Positions 1 to 6,199 of a stretch of DNA of 6,851 bases are shown here, piece after piece (position 1 is the stretch's first letter; the number at the start of each line of letters is the position of its first letter). The notes under the pieces were generated by a model that saw only the letters and a program-made list of their open reading frames with translations, was not told where the DNA came from and did not search any database. The DNA is from a bacterium (GTDB lineage: Bacteria; Desulfobacterota; GWC2-55-46). Made by a program: the position numbers and the translations under genes. The stretch is taken from NCBI GenBank assembly GCA_004298725.1, contig SCQA01000291.1:1-6851 (forward strand), given 5' to 3'.

Positions 1-2
1 GA

Positions 3-359
3 GAAGGCACGGGGCTTGTGTCAAACGGAGTATGGTTTCCTCCGGTTGACGTTTACGAAACAGAGGACGACATAATTTTAAAGGCGGAGCTTCCGGGCAT
101 GGAGGCAAAGGGCGTAACCATAGAGGTCGAGGAAAACCTTATTACGTTAAAAGGCGAGCGGAAGTTTGAAAAAAAACTCTGCGATGAAAATTGCCACAGA
201 ATGGAGCGTTTTTACGGCCGCTTTCAAAGGGTCTTCAGCCTGCCGAACTCGGTTGATAAGAATTCCATAAAAGCTAATTTTAAAGACGGCGTACTGGAGA
301 TAATAGTGCCTAAGATATATGGCGCAAAGCCCAAAGCCGTCAAGATAAAGGTTGAATAA
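3..359 (+). CDS. Hsp20/alpha-crystallin small heat shock protein (5' end outside window)
   Basis: ATP-independent holdase chaperone of the cytoplasm; Hsp20 proteins form oligomers that bind unfolding proteins and pass them to ATP-dependent chaperones. The alpha-crystallin domain is nearly complete. It opens with WFPPVDVYE, followed by the ELPGM segment, then FYGRFQRVFSLP, and the family signature ANFKDGVLEIIVPK near the C-terminus. The tail ends in VKIKVE, close to the I-x-I type motif that mediates oligomerisation. The frame is open back to base 3, and a GTG at 18 would give only 113 residues without the usual N-terminal arm, so the true start probably lies upstream of the window and the gene is partial here. 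Two cysteines lie four residues apart (codons at 180-182 and 192-194), the second where many relatives have Tyr in DENYHR. A DUF1844 gene follows 21 nt after the stop, probably in the same transcript. Confidence 0.93.
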   Translation, partial: EGTGLVSNGVWFPPVDVYETEDDIILKAELPGMEAKGVTIEVEENLITLKGERKFEKKLCDENCHRMERFYGRFQRVFSLPNSVDKNSIKANFKDGVLEIIVPKIYGAKPKAVKIKVE

Positions 360-380
360 AGGGTTAAGGAGGAAGTTGGC

Positions 381-665
381 ATGGCAACCGATGATATGGC
401 TACGCATTCGCAAGGTGAAATTCCTCCGCTTGATTTTTCGACGTTCATACTTTCGCTTTCTTCCTCGGTGCTTATGCACCTCGGCGTCGTTGAAAACCCT
501 GTAACCGGCAAAAAAGAAAAGGAGCCGCTTGTCGCGAGGCAGACGATAGACCTCATCGGCCTGCTTAGAGACAAAACCAAAGGCAACCTTACCGGAGAAG
601 AGGCAAAGCTTATTGACGACATTCTGCACGAGCTTCAATTGTGGTACGTGAAAGAGGCTAAGTAG
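381..665 (+). CDS. DUF1844 family protein
   Basis: A 94-residue soluble protein with no signal peptide or membrane segment. It matches the DUF1844 family by the segments DFSTFILSLSSSVLMHLG (about residues 18-35), an NPVTGK turn (39-44), ARQTIDLIGLLRDKTKGNLT (52-71) and a closing helix ILHELQLWYV (81-90). The family has no established biochemical function; it is small, mostly helical and common in deltaproteobacteria, acidobacteria and related groups. The ATG at 381 is supported by AAGGAGG at 366-372, 8 nt upstream, the best ribosome binding site in the window. It lies 21 nt behind the Hsp20 gene, so co-transcription is likely, but a role in protein quality control would be only an inference from position. 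Confidence 0.9.
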   Translation: MATDDMATHSQGEIPPLDFSTFILSLSSSVLMHLGVVENPVTGKKEKEPLVARQTIDLIGLLRDKTKGNLTGEEAKLIDDILHELQLWYVKEAK

Positions 666-666
666 C

Positions 667-733
667 GGAATAAAAATTAACTTCCCCATAGTAAGGCAAG
701 CTATGTGGTGTTTTAATTCCAAAGGGCTTTTTT
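667..733 (+). terminator. Possible terminator after the Hsp20-DUF1844 pair
   Basis: An imperfect hairpin starts right after the DUF1844 stop. An outer stem of GGAATAAAAA (667-676) pairs with TTTTAATTCC (711-720), one mismatch, and an inner stem pairs CATAG (687-691) with CTATG (701-705). A short AAAG/CTTT stem and a run of six T (728-733) follow. The position fits a transcript end, but the stem is AT-rich and interrupted, so this is tentative. Confidence 0.35.
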
Positions 734-794
734 CCTATCTCTCTTTCAGAGCGTGCAGGCCGGAGAGAGGGCTGATTCGAAGGTGTTGTTTTTC

Positions 795-819
795 GTAGAA
801 ACAGGTCTTTAGACCTGTT
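795..819 (+). repeat. REP-like palindrome with GTAG head
   Basis: A perfect 9-bp inverted repeat, AACAGGTCT (800-808) and AGACCTGTT (811-819), is separated by TT. GTAG stands at 795-798, one base before the stem, and TTTTTC precedes it. The GTAG-plus-palindrome layout is that of REP sequences handled by REP-associated tyrosine transposases (TnpA-REP/RAYT). The palindromes at 5000-5022 and 5055-5077 share the layout and the central CTTTAG with different stem bases. Confidence 0.55.
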
Positions 820-834
820 AATAATAAGGGAAGC

Positions 835-979
835 TCTGATTAATTTCTTTTTTTTCCTCTCCCCTTGAGGGATATCAATCCCCTTCTTGGGAGAGGGTAG
901 AGTGAGGGGTAAAGGTGAGGAAAAGACATCTCAGAGTTGATACCCGATACCTTTTGACTGCACAAAAGAATTAATCAGA
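835..979. mobile_element. MITE-like element I, non-coding, with inverted ends
   Basis: A 145-bp non-coding segment is bounded by an 11-bp perfect inverted repeat, TCTGATTAATT (835-845) and AATTAATCAGA (969-979). The match continues inward with CTTTT/AAAAG after a one-base gap. Inside is a hairpin CCTCTCCC (856-863) with GGGAGAGG (889-896), and then AGTGAGGGGTAAAG (901-914). No reading frame of note is present. The size and inverted ends suggest a miniature inverted-repeat element. No target-site duplication was identified, and its transposase family is unknown. It begins 15 bp after the REP-like palindrome, so the 666-1066 gap is mostly repeat sequence. Confidence 0.45.
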
Positions 980-1066
980 AGTTTCTAAGATATGAGAGGA
1001 CTGCTTTCTTTCAGACAGCAGGTTTATTTTAAAAAGTATTTAATGCGCGAAAGGTGATAAAACGCC

Positions 1067-2593
1067 ATGAAAAAGACAGGGTTCGGAATAAAAACGCTTA
1101 TAGTCGTTGCCGCGCTTTCAGTGGTTATAGGCGTTTTAATAACAGCGAGGTTTGACATAACGCCTCAAACAGTAGCGCAAAACTTCTGGAAGGACGGCTC
1201 CGGCAACGGTATCGGAATGCCTGTCATTAAAACAGATAACTTTGTTGAGCTTGCCAAAAAACTCTCTCCCGCGGTTGTGAATATATCCACCTCGCAAATA
1301 ATTAAAGAGAGGCCGATATTCCCTTTTCCGTTTCCTGAGTTTAAGGGGCCGTCAGGGGACGACCAGTTTGGCGATGAATTCGACAAGTTCTTCGGCAATA
1401 ACCGTGAAAACGAACAGCCTCAGAGAAAATTCAAAAGGCAGAGCCTCGGCTCCGGTTTTATAATAAATAAAGACGGCTATATTCTTACGAACCAGCACGT
1501 TATTGATAACGCCTCTGAAATAATAGTTACCCTATCCGACCAGCACAAGAAGGACTATAAGGCAAAGGTCGTGGGTCAGGACCAGAAGCTTGACATCGCG
1601 CTTATAAAAATAAACGCCGAAACAGACCTTCCGGTTGCCGCGCTCGGCAACTCGGACGAGCTTCAGATAGGCGAGTGGGTTATCGCCATAGGCAATCCTT
1701 TCGGTCTTGGCGGCACTGTAACCGCCGGCATAATAAGCCAGAAGGGCAGGTTCATCGGAGCCGGGCCTTACGACAACTTTATACAGACGGACGCCTCCAT
1801 AAACCCGGGCAACTCAGGCGGCCCGCTCTTTAACATGAAGGGCGAGGTTATAGCTTTAAACACCGCGATTATAGCGGGTGGACAGGGCATAGGTTTTGCC
1901 ATACCGGTAAACATGGTTAAAGACGTGCTTATACAGCTTAAAGAGCGCGGCAAGGTGACAAGGGGTTGGATAGGCGTAAGCATTCAAGATTTAACGCCGG
2001 AGCTTGCGAAGTCATTTGATATTAAAGAGTCAAACGGCGCGCTGGTATCTTCAGTAACCTCCGGCGACCCGGCTGACCTTGCCGGCATTAAGACAGGCGA
2101 CATAATAATATCGTTTGACGACAAATTGATAACTGAAATGAACGACCTTCCGAGGATAGTCGCCTCCACCGTGCCGGGCAGGTCGGTTGAAGTGAAAATT
2201 TTAAGGGACGGCAAGGAAAAGACGCTTTCTTTAAGAGTAGGCACAAAGGCCGACGATGAAGCAGGTTCTGCCGAGCCAAGGGATGAAAAAGTCCAGAAGC
2301 CTGATAAGAAAATCGGCATTTCGGTTGCGCCGCTTACGCCGGAAATAGCCGGAAGGCTTGGCGTGGCCGACACCGAAGGCGTGTATATATCGGCAGTGGC
2401 GCAGGAAAGCCCGGCATGGACTGCGGATATAAGGCGCGGCGATATTATAAAAGAAATAAACCGCACGCCTATAAAGAACATGAAGGACTATAACAAGGCC
2501 ATCTTACTGCTTGATAAGAGCGAAACGGCGCGCTTCCTTATTAAGAGAGGCGGCGGTGTTTTCTACCGCGTGGTTAAACTCAAGGAGAAGTAA
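1067..2593 (+). CDS. DegP/HtrA-type periplasmic serine endoprotease (Do family) with two PDZ domains
   Basis: A 508-residue trypsin-fold protease that degrades or refolds damaged envelope proteins. An N-terminal hydrophobic stretch (about residues 8-27), preceded by lysines, is a signal peptide or signal anchor; no clear Ala-X-Ala cleavage site is seen, so a membrane anchor is favoured. The protease domain spans about 57-290, with catalytic His144 (TNQHV), Asp176 (KLDIALI) and Ser250 (GNSGGPLF). A Pro/Phe/Gly-rich, acidic insert at about 80-125 corresponds to the flexible loop region of DegP relatives. PDZ1 covers about 300-393 (GWIGVSIQDLTPE) and PDZ2 about 415-505 (IGISVAPLTPE), joined by a charged linker. 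Length is normal for two-PDZ Do proteases. The ATG is supported by AAGGTGA at 1051-1057. The stop is 8 nt before ubiX, suggesting one transcript. DegP, DegQ and MucD cannot be told apart from sequence alone, so no symbol is given. Confidence 0.96.
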   Translation: MKKTGFGIKTLIVVAALSVVIGVLITARFDITPQTVAQNFWKDGSGNGIGMPVIKTDNFVELAKKLSPAVVNISTSQIIKERPIFPFPFPEFKGPSGDDQFGDEFDKFFGNNRENEQPQRKFKRQSLGSGFIINKDGYILTNQHVIDNASEIIVTLSDQHKKDYKAKVVGQDQKLDIALIKINAETDLPVAALGNSDELQIGEWVIAIGNPFGLGGTVTAGIISQKGRFIGAGPYDNFIQTDASINPGNSGGPLFNMKGEVIALNTAIIAGGQGIGFAIPVNMVKDVLIQLKERGKVTRGWIGVSIQDLTPELAKSFDIKESNGALVSSVTSGDPADLAGIKTGDIIISFDDKLITEMNDLPRIVASTVPGRSVEVKILRDGKEKTLSLRVGTKADDEAGSAEPRDEKVQKPDKKIGISVAPLTPEIAGRLGVADTEGVYISAVAQESPAWTADIRRGDIIKEINRTPIKNMKDYNKAILLLDKSETARFLIKRGGGVFYRVVKLKEK

Positions 2594-2601
2594 AGGCAAA
2601 C

Positions 2602-3228
2602 TTGTCCATTTATATTGTTGCCTTCACAGGGGCTTCCGGCGCGCCCTATGGCATAAGGCTGATAACCGAGCTTTTAAAAAGGGGAGACGACATTGAACTG
2701 TTAATCTCCCCTTCCGGTTTTTTAATTTTAAAAGAGGAGCTTGGGCTTGACCTTTTAAAAGACAACGTTGAAAAAGGCCTTCTTGCGTATTTAAAGTCCG
2801 CAAGCAAAAAAGCCGCTTTAAAAGGCCGCCTTAACTATACGCCGTCAAACGACATCGGCGCGCGCTTAGCAAGCGGCGGCGCGTTTGGCGCTGTAAAGGC
2901 AATGATAATATGCCCTTGCTCCATGGGCACGCTTGGCCGCGTAGCAGGGGGCATCTCCGGCAACTTAATTGAACGGGCCGCTGACTGTGTTTTAAAAGAG
3001 AATAGGCCGCTTGTGCTCGTTCCGAGAGAGACGCCCTTTAACGCCATACACCTTGAAAATATGTTAAGGTTAAGCCGCGCCGGAGCAGTTATACTGCCTG
3101 CCATGCCCGCCTTTTACACAAAACCCGTAACTGTTGACGACATGGTGGATTTTGTCGTAGGCAAGGCGCTTGACGTTTTGAAAGTAGAGCATTCGCTTTA
3201 TAAAAGGTGGAAAAGCGAAGAGAATTGA
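2602..3228 (+). CDS. ubiX: UbiX-like flavin prenyltransferase (UbiX/Pad1 family)
   Basis: Joins a dimethylallyl group to reduced FMN, making the prenylated FMN cofactor needed by UbiD-type (de)carboxylases, for example in ubiquinone synthesis or aromatic acid metabolism. At 208 residues it has the usual length. Visible family features are the flavin-binding GASGAPYG near the N-terminus (residues 10-17), ISPSGF (35-40), CPCSMGTLGRVAGGISGNL (104-122), the PRETPF segment with Glu143, and the C-terminal FYTKP. The start is TTG at 2602, chosen because it puts GASGA at the normal distance from the N-terminus. AAGG at 2593-2596 is a close ribosome binding site, and a second purine-rich stretch AAGGAG lies at 2582-2587 inside the end of htrA. 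The 8-nt gap to htrA implies co-transcription. No UbiD gene lies in the window, so the pathway served cannot be named. Confidence 0.94.
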   Translation: MSIYIVAFTGASGAPYGIRLITELLKRGDDIELLISPSGFLILKEELGLDLLKDNVEKGLLAYLKSASKKAALKGRLNYTPSNDIGARLASGGAFGAVKAMIICPCSMGTLGRVAGGISGNLIERAADCVLKENRPLVLVPRETPFNAIHLENMLRLSRAGAVILPAMPAFYTKPVTVDDMVDFVVGKALDVLKVEHSLYKRWKSEEN

Positions 3229-3281
3229 TTTATATTATTCGCTCTGCGCAGTAAGAAAGGCCGTGCGTTTGCAGTCGTTAT

Positions 3282-3390
3282 CGTTCCCACGCTCCTGCGC
3301 CGGAGAGATATAAATCCATGTCCAGTGGCATGTTGGCCATTGGACAAACCGGTAAATGGGAACGTATCATGGGACGCTCCAGCGTCCATG
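3282..3390. repeat. Nested inverted repeats between ubiX and serS
   Basis: Three stem-loops lie in this spacer. An outer pair CGTTCCCA (3282-3289) and TGGGAACG (3357-3364) encloses a 28-nt hairpin at 3319-3346: TGTCCA, a G-T pair and TGGC, then a 6-nt loop, then GCCA, T and TGGACA. Just downstream, CATGGGACGCT (3368-3378) pairs with AGCGTCCATG (3381-3390) with one bulged G. None is followed by a T run, so termination is not supported. CGTTCCCACGCT recurs, slightly changed, at 4976-4987 in another gap. The rest of the 3229-3470 gap shows no gene or convincing promoter. Confidence 0.5.
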
Positions 3391-3458
3391 TTTAAGCTTA
3401 TATAGCCCGACTTTAATTCGCCCTTAAATTGGCGGAATTACGGTGGGCAATTGATTAG

Positions 3459-4763
<1,305 letters not shown>

Positions 4764-4820
4764 GAAGGTGCGGGCGGGGTTTGCGGTTTGCTTCTTTGTA
4801 TAATGCTTGAGTAATGCCTA

Positions 4821-4957
4821 ACGTTAACAAGTATGGATATTCATACATAACAGAATGTGATAGCCCGATATGCTTCCTCTCACCCTGTCTGATGGGGTGA
4901 GCCGGAAATGCAAACTGGTAAAAGGATTGAGGTGAGGGGGGGTAAAGCAGTTAACGT
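4821..4957. mobile_element. MITE-like element II, non-coding, with short inverted ends
   Basis: A 137-bp segment is bounded by ACGTTAAC (4821-4828) and its exact reverse complement GTTAACGT (4950-4957). It contains a hairpin CTCACCC (4879-4885) with GGGTGAG (4895-4901), and GGTGAGGGGG (4931-4940) followed by GGTAAAG. The phrases TTCCTCTC and GTGAGGGG...GTAAAG also occur in the element at 835-979, in the same order and similar spacing, suggesting related interiors. The 8-bp ends are short enough to arise by chance, so the boundaries are uncertain. A weak dyad GTATGGATATTCATAC sits at 4831-4846. Confidence 0.35.
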
Positions 4958-4999
4958 AAGCGAAGCGGTTTTTTGCGTTCCCATGCTTTGGCTCTAAAA

Positions 5000-5078
5000 G
5001 TTGCGCGAGGCTTTAGCCTCGCTGTTTTGCACCGCCTTTGCAAGATTACAATACGCGAGGCTAAAGCCTCGCACTACG
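5000..5078. repeat. REPIN-like inverted pair of GTAG-type palindromes
   Basis: Two 18-bp palindromes face each other: GCGAGGC-TTTA-GCCTCGC at 5005-5022 and GCGAGGC-TAAA-GCCTCGC at 5055-5072. Each has a tetranucleotide one base outside its stem: GTTG at 5000-5003 for the left copy, and CTAC at 5074-5077 (GTAG on the minus strand) for the right copy. CTACGAAAA at 5074-5082 reads TTTTCGTAG on the minus strand, the same leader as the palindrome at 795. An inverted pair of REPs is the arrangement called a REPIN. The spacer is 32 bp, and no RAYT transposase gene is in the window. Confidence 0.6.
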
Positions 5079-5123
5079 AAAATTGCTATAAGCCGGCATC
5101 CGTTACCGTGTCAGAAACAGACC

Positions 5124-5152
5124 TTGTTTTAAATAGCACTGCCTGATAAAAT
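5124..5152 (+). promoter_or_regulatory. Sigma-70-type promoter for tRNA-Ser
   Basis: TTGTTT (5124-5129) and TAAAAT (5147-5152) are separated by 17 nt, a good fit to housekeeping -35 and -10 boxes. Transcription would start near 5159, about 19 nt before the mature tRNA 5' end, leaving a short leader for RNase P to remove. Confidence 0.6.
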
Positions 5153-5177
5153 ATATTTCCTTTCAGAAGTTCAAATC

Positions 5178-5262
5178 GGAGGGTTAGGCTAATGGTAAGT
5201 CACTGGTCTTGAAAACCAGCGGGTTAACACCCTTGGGGGTTCGAGTCCCTCACCCTCCGCCA
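5178..5262 (+). tRNA. tRNA-Ser, anticodon UGA
   Basis: The 85-nt gene includes an encoded CCA (5260-5262). The acceptor stem is GGAGGGT (5178-5184) with ACCCTCC (5252-5258), discriminator G5259. The anticodon stem CTGGT/ACCAG holds loop CTTGAAA with anticodon TGA at 5210-5212, reading UCA. A 15-nt variable region folds as GGGT/ACCC, as expected for a class II serine tRNA. The T arm GGGGG-TTCGAGT-CCCTC has a normal 7-nt loop. The D arm is slight: only three pairs, GGC/GTC, around a loop containing GG. A promoter precedes it and serS lies upstream on the same strand. A recombinase-like remnant begins on the opposite strand directly after the CCA. Confidence 0.93.
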
Positions 5263-5293
5263 ATTTTTAGAATTCGAATTTTGGGCTAATGTT

Positions 5294-5322
5294 GCCGAGC
5301 CCCGCCAAAGGCGGGGCTCGGC
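5294..5322. repeat. Perfect 13-bp GC-rich hairpin
   Basis: GCCGAGCCCCGCC (5294-5306) pairs perfectly with GGCGGGGCTCGGC (5310-5322) across an AAA loop. It is 32 nt past the tRNA CCA, but no T run follows on either side, so it is not a canonical terminator. Its length keeps the minus-strand recombinase-like frame open. It may be an inserted palindromic element or a pause or processing structure for the tRNA transcript. Confidence 0.6.
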
Positions 5323-5404
5323 TTCCACCGTGATTTTGAAGGGATTTTTGAAATCCAAAGACAATTTCTGCGTGCTCAAACGGAAGTTCGAACCAATCTT
5401 TTTT

Positions 5405-5434
5405 AGAAAATCCCGACCCTGTTCGGGATTTTCT
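5405..5434. terminator. Possible bidirectional intrinsic terminator downstream of tRNA-Ser
   Basis: AGAAAATCCCGA (5405-5416) pairs perfectly with TCGGGATTTTCT (5423-5434) over a 6-nt loop. The A tract on one side and TTTTCTT on the other give an intrinsic-terminator shape in both directions. It would end the tRNA transcript about 170 nt past the gene. It overlaps the recombinase-like minus-strand frame, so it might instead be a repeat or an accident of that coding sequence. Confidence 0.5.
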
Positions 5435-5496
5435 TGCAAAGCGATAACTTCGGCTTATTTTACGGAATTTATGAATTTGGCGGCGAGTTCTTGCTG

Positions 5497-5728
5497 AAAA
5501 AAACGTGGTAAAGGGAAAATTAAAAAAGATGCGCGGCTATAAATGGGCAAAAGAAAAATTGTATAAAACCCGTTTAAGAGAATCCCACATATCCCCCTTT
5601 TTCAAAGGGGGTAACAAAAAAACCTTAGAGCTATTGAATCAGAGATTTCTTAAACTATTGATTAGCCGCCACTGCAATGCCGCGCACAGTTCTTAAATTA
5701 ACGCTCTTTTTGTGGTAGAGTTAAAAGC
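5497..5728. other. Non-coding spacer before queD
   Basis: This stretch has no convincing gene. A 63-codon GTG-started frame at 5505-5696 is lysine-rich, lacks a ribosome binding site and runs through a palindrome. The only structured item is the CCCCCTTT/AAAGGGGG hairpin described separately. No clear promoter or riboswitch for queD was recognised. Confidence 0.5.
5593..5611. repeat. CCCCCTTT hairpin repeat, copy 1
   Basis: CCCCCTTT (5593-5600) and AAAGGGGG (5604-5611) form a perfect 8-bp stem with a TTC loop. A degenerate copy occurs at 6145-6167. No T tract follows on the + strand, so it reads as a dispersed intergenic palindrome. Confidence 0.55.
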
Positions 5729-6097
5729 ATGTACGAAGTGACAATAGAAACGTCCTTTTCATCCGCGCATAACATCAGGGGCTATAACGGCGCGTGCGAA
5801 AACCTTCACGGCCATAACTGGAAGGTGCTTGTTACCGTGCGCTCGGCCGAGCTTGACAGCCTCGGCATGGTCATTGACTTTAAAAAACTGAAAGCCGAAA
5901 CCAAAAAAGCCGTTGAAAGGCTTGACCACAAATATTTGAACGACGTGCCTCCGTTCGACAAAATAAACGCCACGGCTGAAAACATAGCCGGTTTTCTATT
6001 CGCCCAATTATCGCGCGCCGTCAATACCGACGGCGTAAAAGTATCGCGTATGCGCGTGTGGGAATCAGACACGTCAATGGCGGAATATTATGAATAG
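5729..6097 (+). CDS. queD: 6-carboxy-5,6,7,8-tetrahydropterin synthase (QueD / PTPS family)
   Basis: Zinc enzyme that converts 7,8-dihydroneopterin triphosphate to 6-carboxy-tetrahydropterin, the first committed step toward preQ0 and queuosine, in the cytoplasm. At 122 residues it has the bacterial QueD length. The zinc ligands are His14 (SSAHN) and His27/His29 (NLHGHNW). Cys23 in ACENLHGH is the catalytic cysteine, with Asp66-His67 in LDHKYLND completing the catalytic set, and Glu112 in VWES is the pterin-binding glutamate. The CxxxHGH spacing favours QueD over mammalian-type PTPS, though PTPS-III-like folate roles cannot be excluded. ATG at 5729 is the natural family start, with a weak GGTAGAG upstream (5714-5720). 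folE2, whose product supplies the substrate, follows 172 nt later on the same strand. Confidence 0.95.
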   Translation: MYEVTIETSFSSAHNIRGYNGACENLHGHNWKVLVTVRSAELDSLGMVIDFKKLKAETKKAVERLDHKYLNDVPPFDKINATAENIAGFLFAQLSRAVNTDGVKVSRMRVWESDTSMAEYYE

Positions 6098-6141
6098 AGC
6101 CGTTTATTCGGCTAAGCAATTTTGATTTATCATGCTTTTTT
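6098..6141 (+). terminator. Possible terminator region after queD
   Basis: Immediately after the queD stop, AGCCG (6098-6102) pairs with CGGCT (6109-6113). A second pair, AAGCA (6114-6118) and TGCTT (6133-6137), leads into a T run (6136-6141). Either could end transcription; both stems are only 5 bp, so strength is doubtful. If it works, folE2 needs its own promoter. Confidence 0.35.
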
Positions 6142-6144
6142 CGC

Positions 6145-6167
6145 TTCCCACTTTTTTAAAGGGGGAG
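6145..6167. repeat. CCCCCTTT hairpin repeat, degenerate copy 2
   Basis: CCCACTTT (6147-6154) and AAAGGGGG (6158-6165) form a stem with one A-G mismatch around a TTT loop, extended by T6146-A6166 and a T-G pair. It is the same design as the hairpin at 5593-5611, so the two copies flank queD. Confidence 0.45.
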
Positions 6168-6199
6168 CAATGGGAATTATAAAGTGCTGTGGCGAGCAG

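Larger units (their letters stand above)
4764..5123. other. Gene-free spacer between serS and the tRNA-Ser promoter
   Basis: There is no credible coding frame here. It holds the MITE-like element II and the REPIN-like pair described separately. Just after serS, AAGAAG (4763-4768) and CTTCTT (4790-4795) could form a weak stem. CGTTCCCATGCT at 4976-4987 echoes CGTTCCCACGCT at 3282-3293. The spacer is thus mostly repeat-derived. Confidence 0.5.
5263..5496 (-). pseudogene. Decayed C-terminal fragment resembling a large serine recombinase
   Basis: Read on the minus strand, this stretch encodes QQELAAKFINSVK, a stop codon (TAA, at 5455-5457 on the + strand), then AEVIALQENPEQGRDFLKKI and GSNFRLSTQKLSLDFKNPFK, before running into the tRNA gene. 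The pattern of a helix followed by FLxxIGSNFxL, LSLDF and KNPFK resembles the C-terminal end of phage-type large serine recombinases, which often finish with an IGSN...KPF segment. This is from memory of the family, with no alignment. Neither the catalytic N-terminal domain nor the zinc ribbon is present, and the frame is interrupted, so it would be a dead remnant. Translation beyond the tRNA boundary is just tRNA sequence read antisense. A gene end facing a tRNA 3' end is a usual place for a mobile element's integrase. It could be chance, since two hairpins overlap it. Confidence 0.4.

Noticed and set aside
147..722. 191-codon minus-strand frame across the Hsp20 and DUF1844 genes
   Set aside because: It overlaps two well-supported + strand genes and has no recognisable motif.
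954..991. TTGACT (954-959) with TAAGAT (986-991) as an htrA promoter
   Set aside because: The spacer is 26 nt, far too long for a sigma-70 promoter, and no closer -10 box fits.
1984..2481. 165-codon minus-strand frame inside htrA
   Set aside because: It is a shadow of the htrA reading frame, whose domains and catalytic residues are complete; no family features were seen on the minus strand.
3340..3370. TTGGAC with TATCAT as a serS promoter
   Set aside because: The spacing is 19 nt and both boxes overlap hairpin arms of the repeat, so support is too thin.
5224..5262. Minus-strand frame ending RVRDSNPQGC
   Set aside because: This end is antisense tRNA sequence; such tails are a common false-gene artefact. 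Only the part beyond the tRNA was kept, as a recombinase-like remnant.
5505..5696. 63-codon + strand frame starting with GTG
   Set aside because: It lacks a ribosome binding site, has low-complexity lysine-rich content, reads through the CCCCCTTT palindrome and resembles no family I know.
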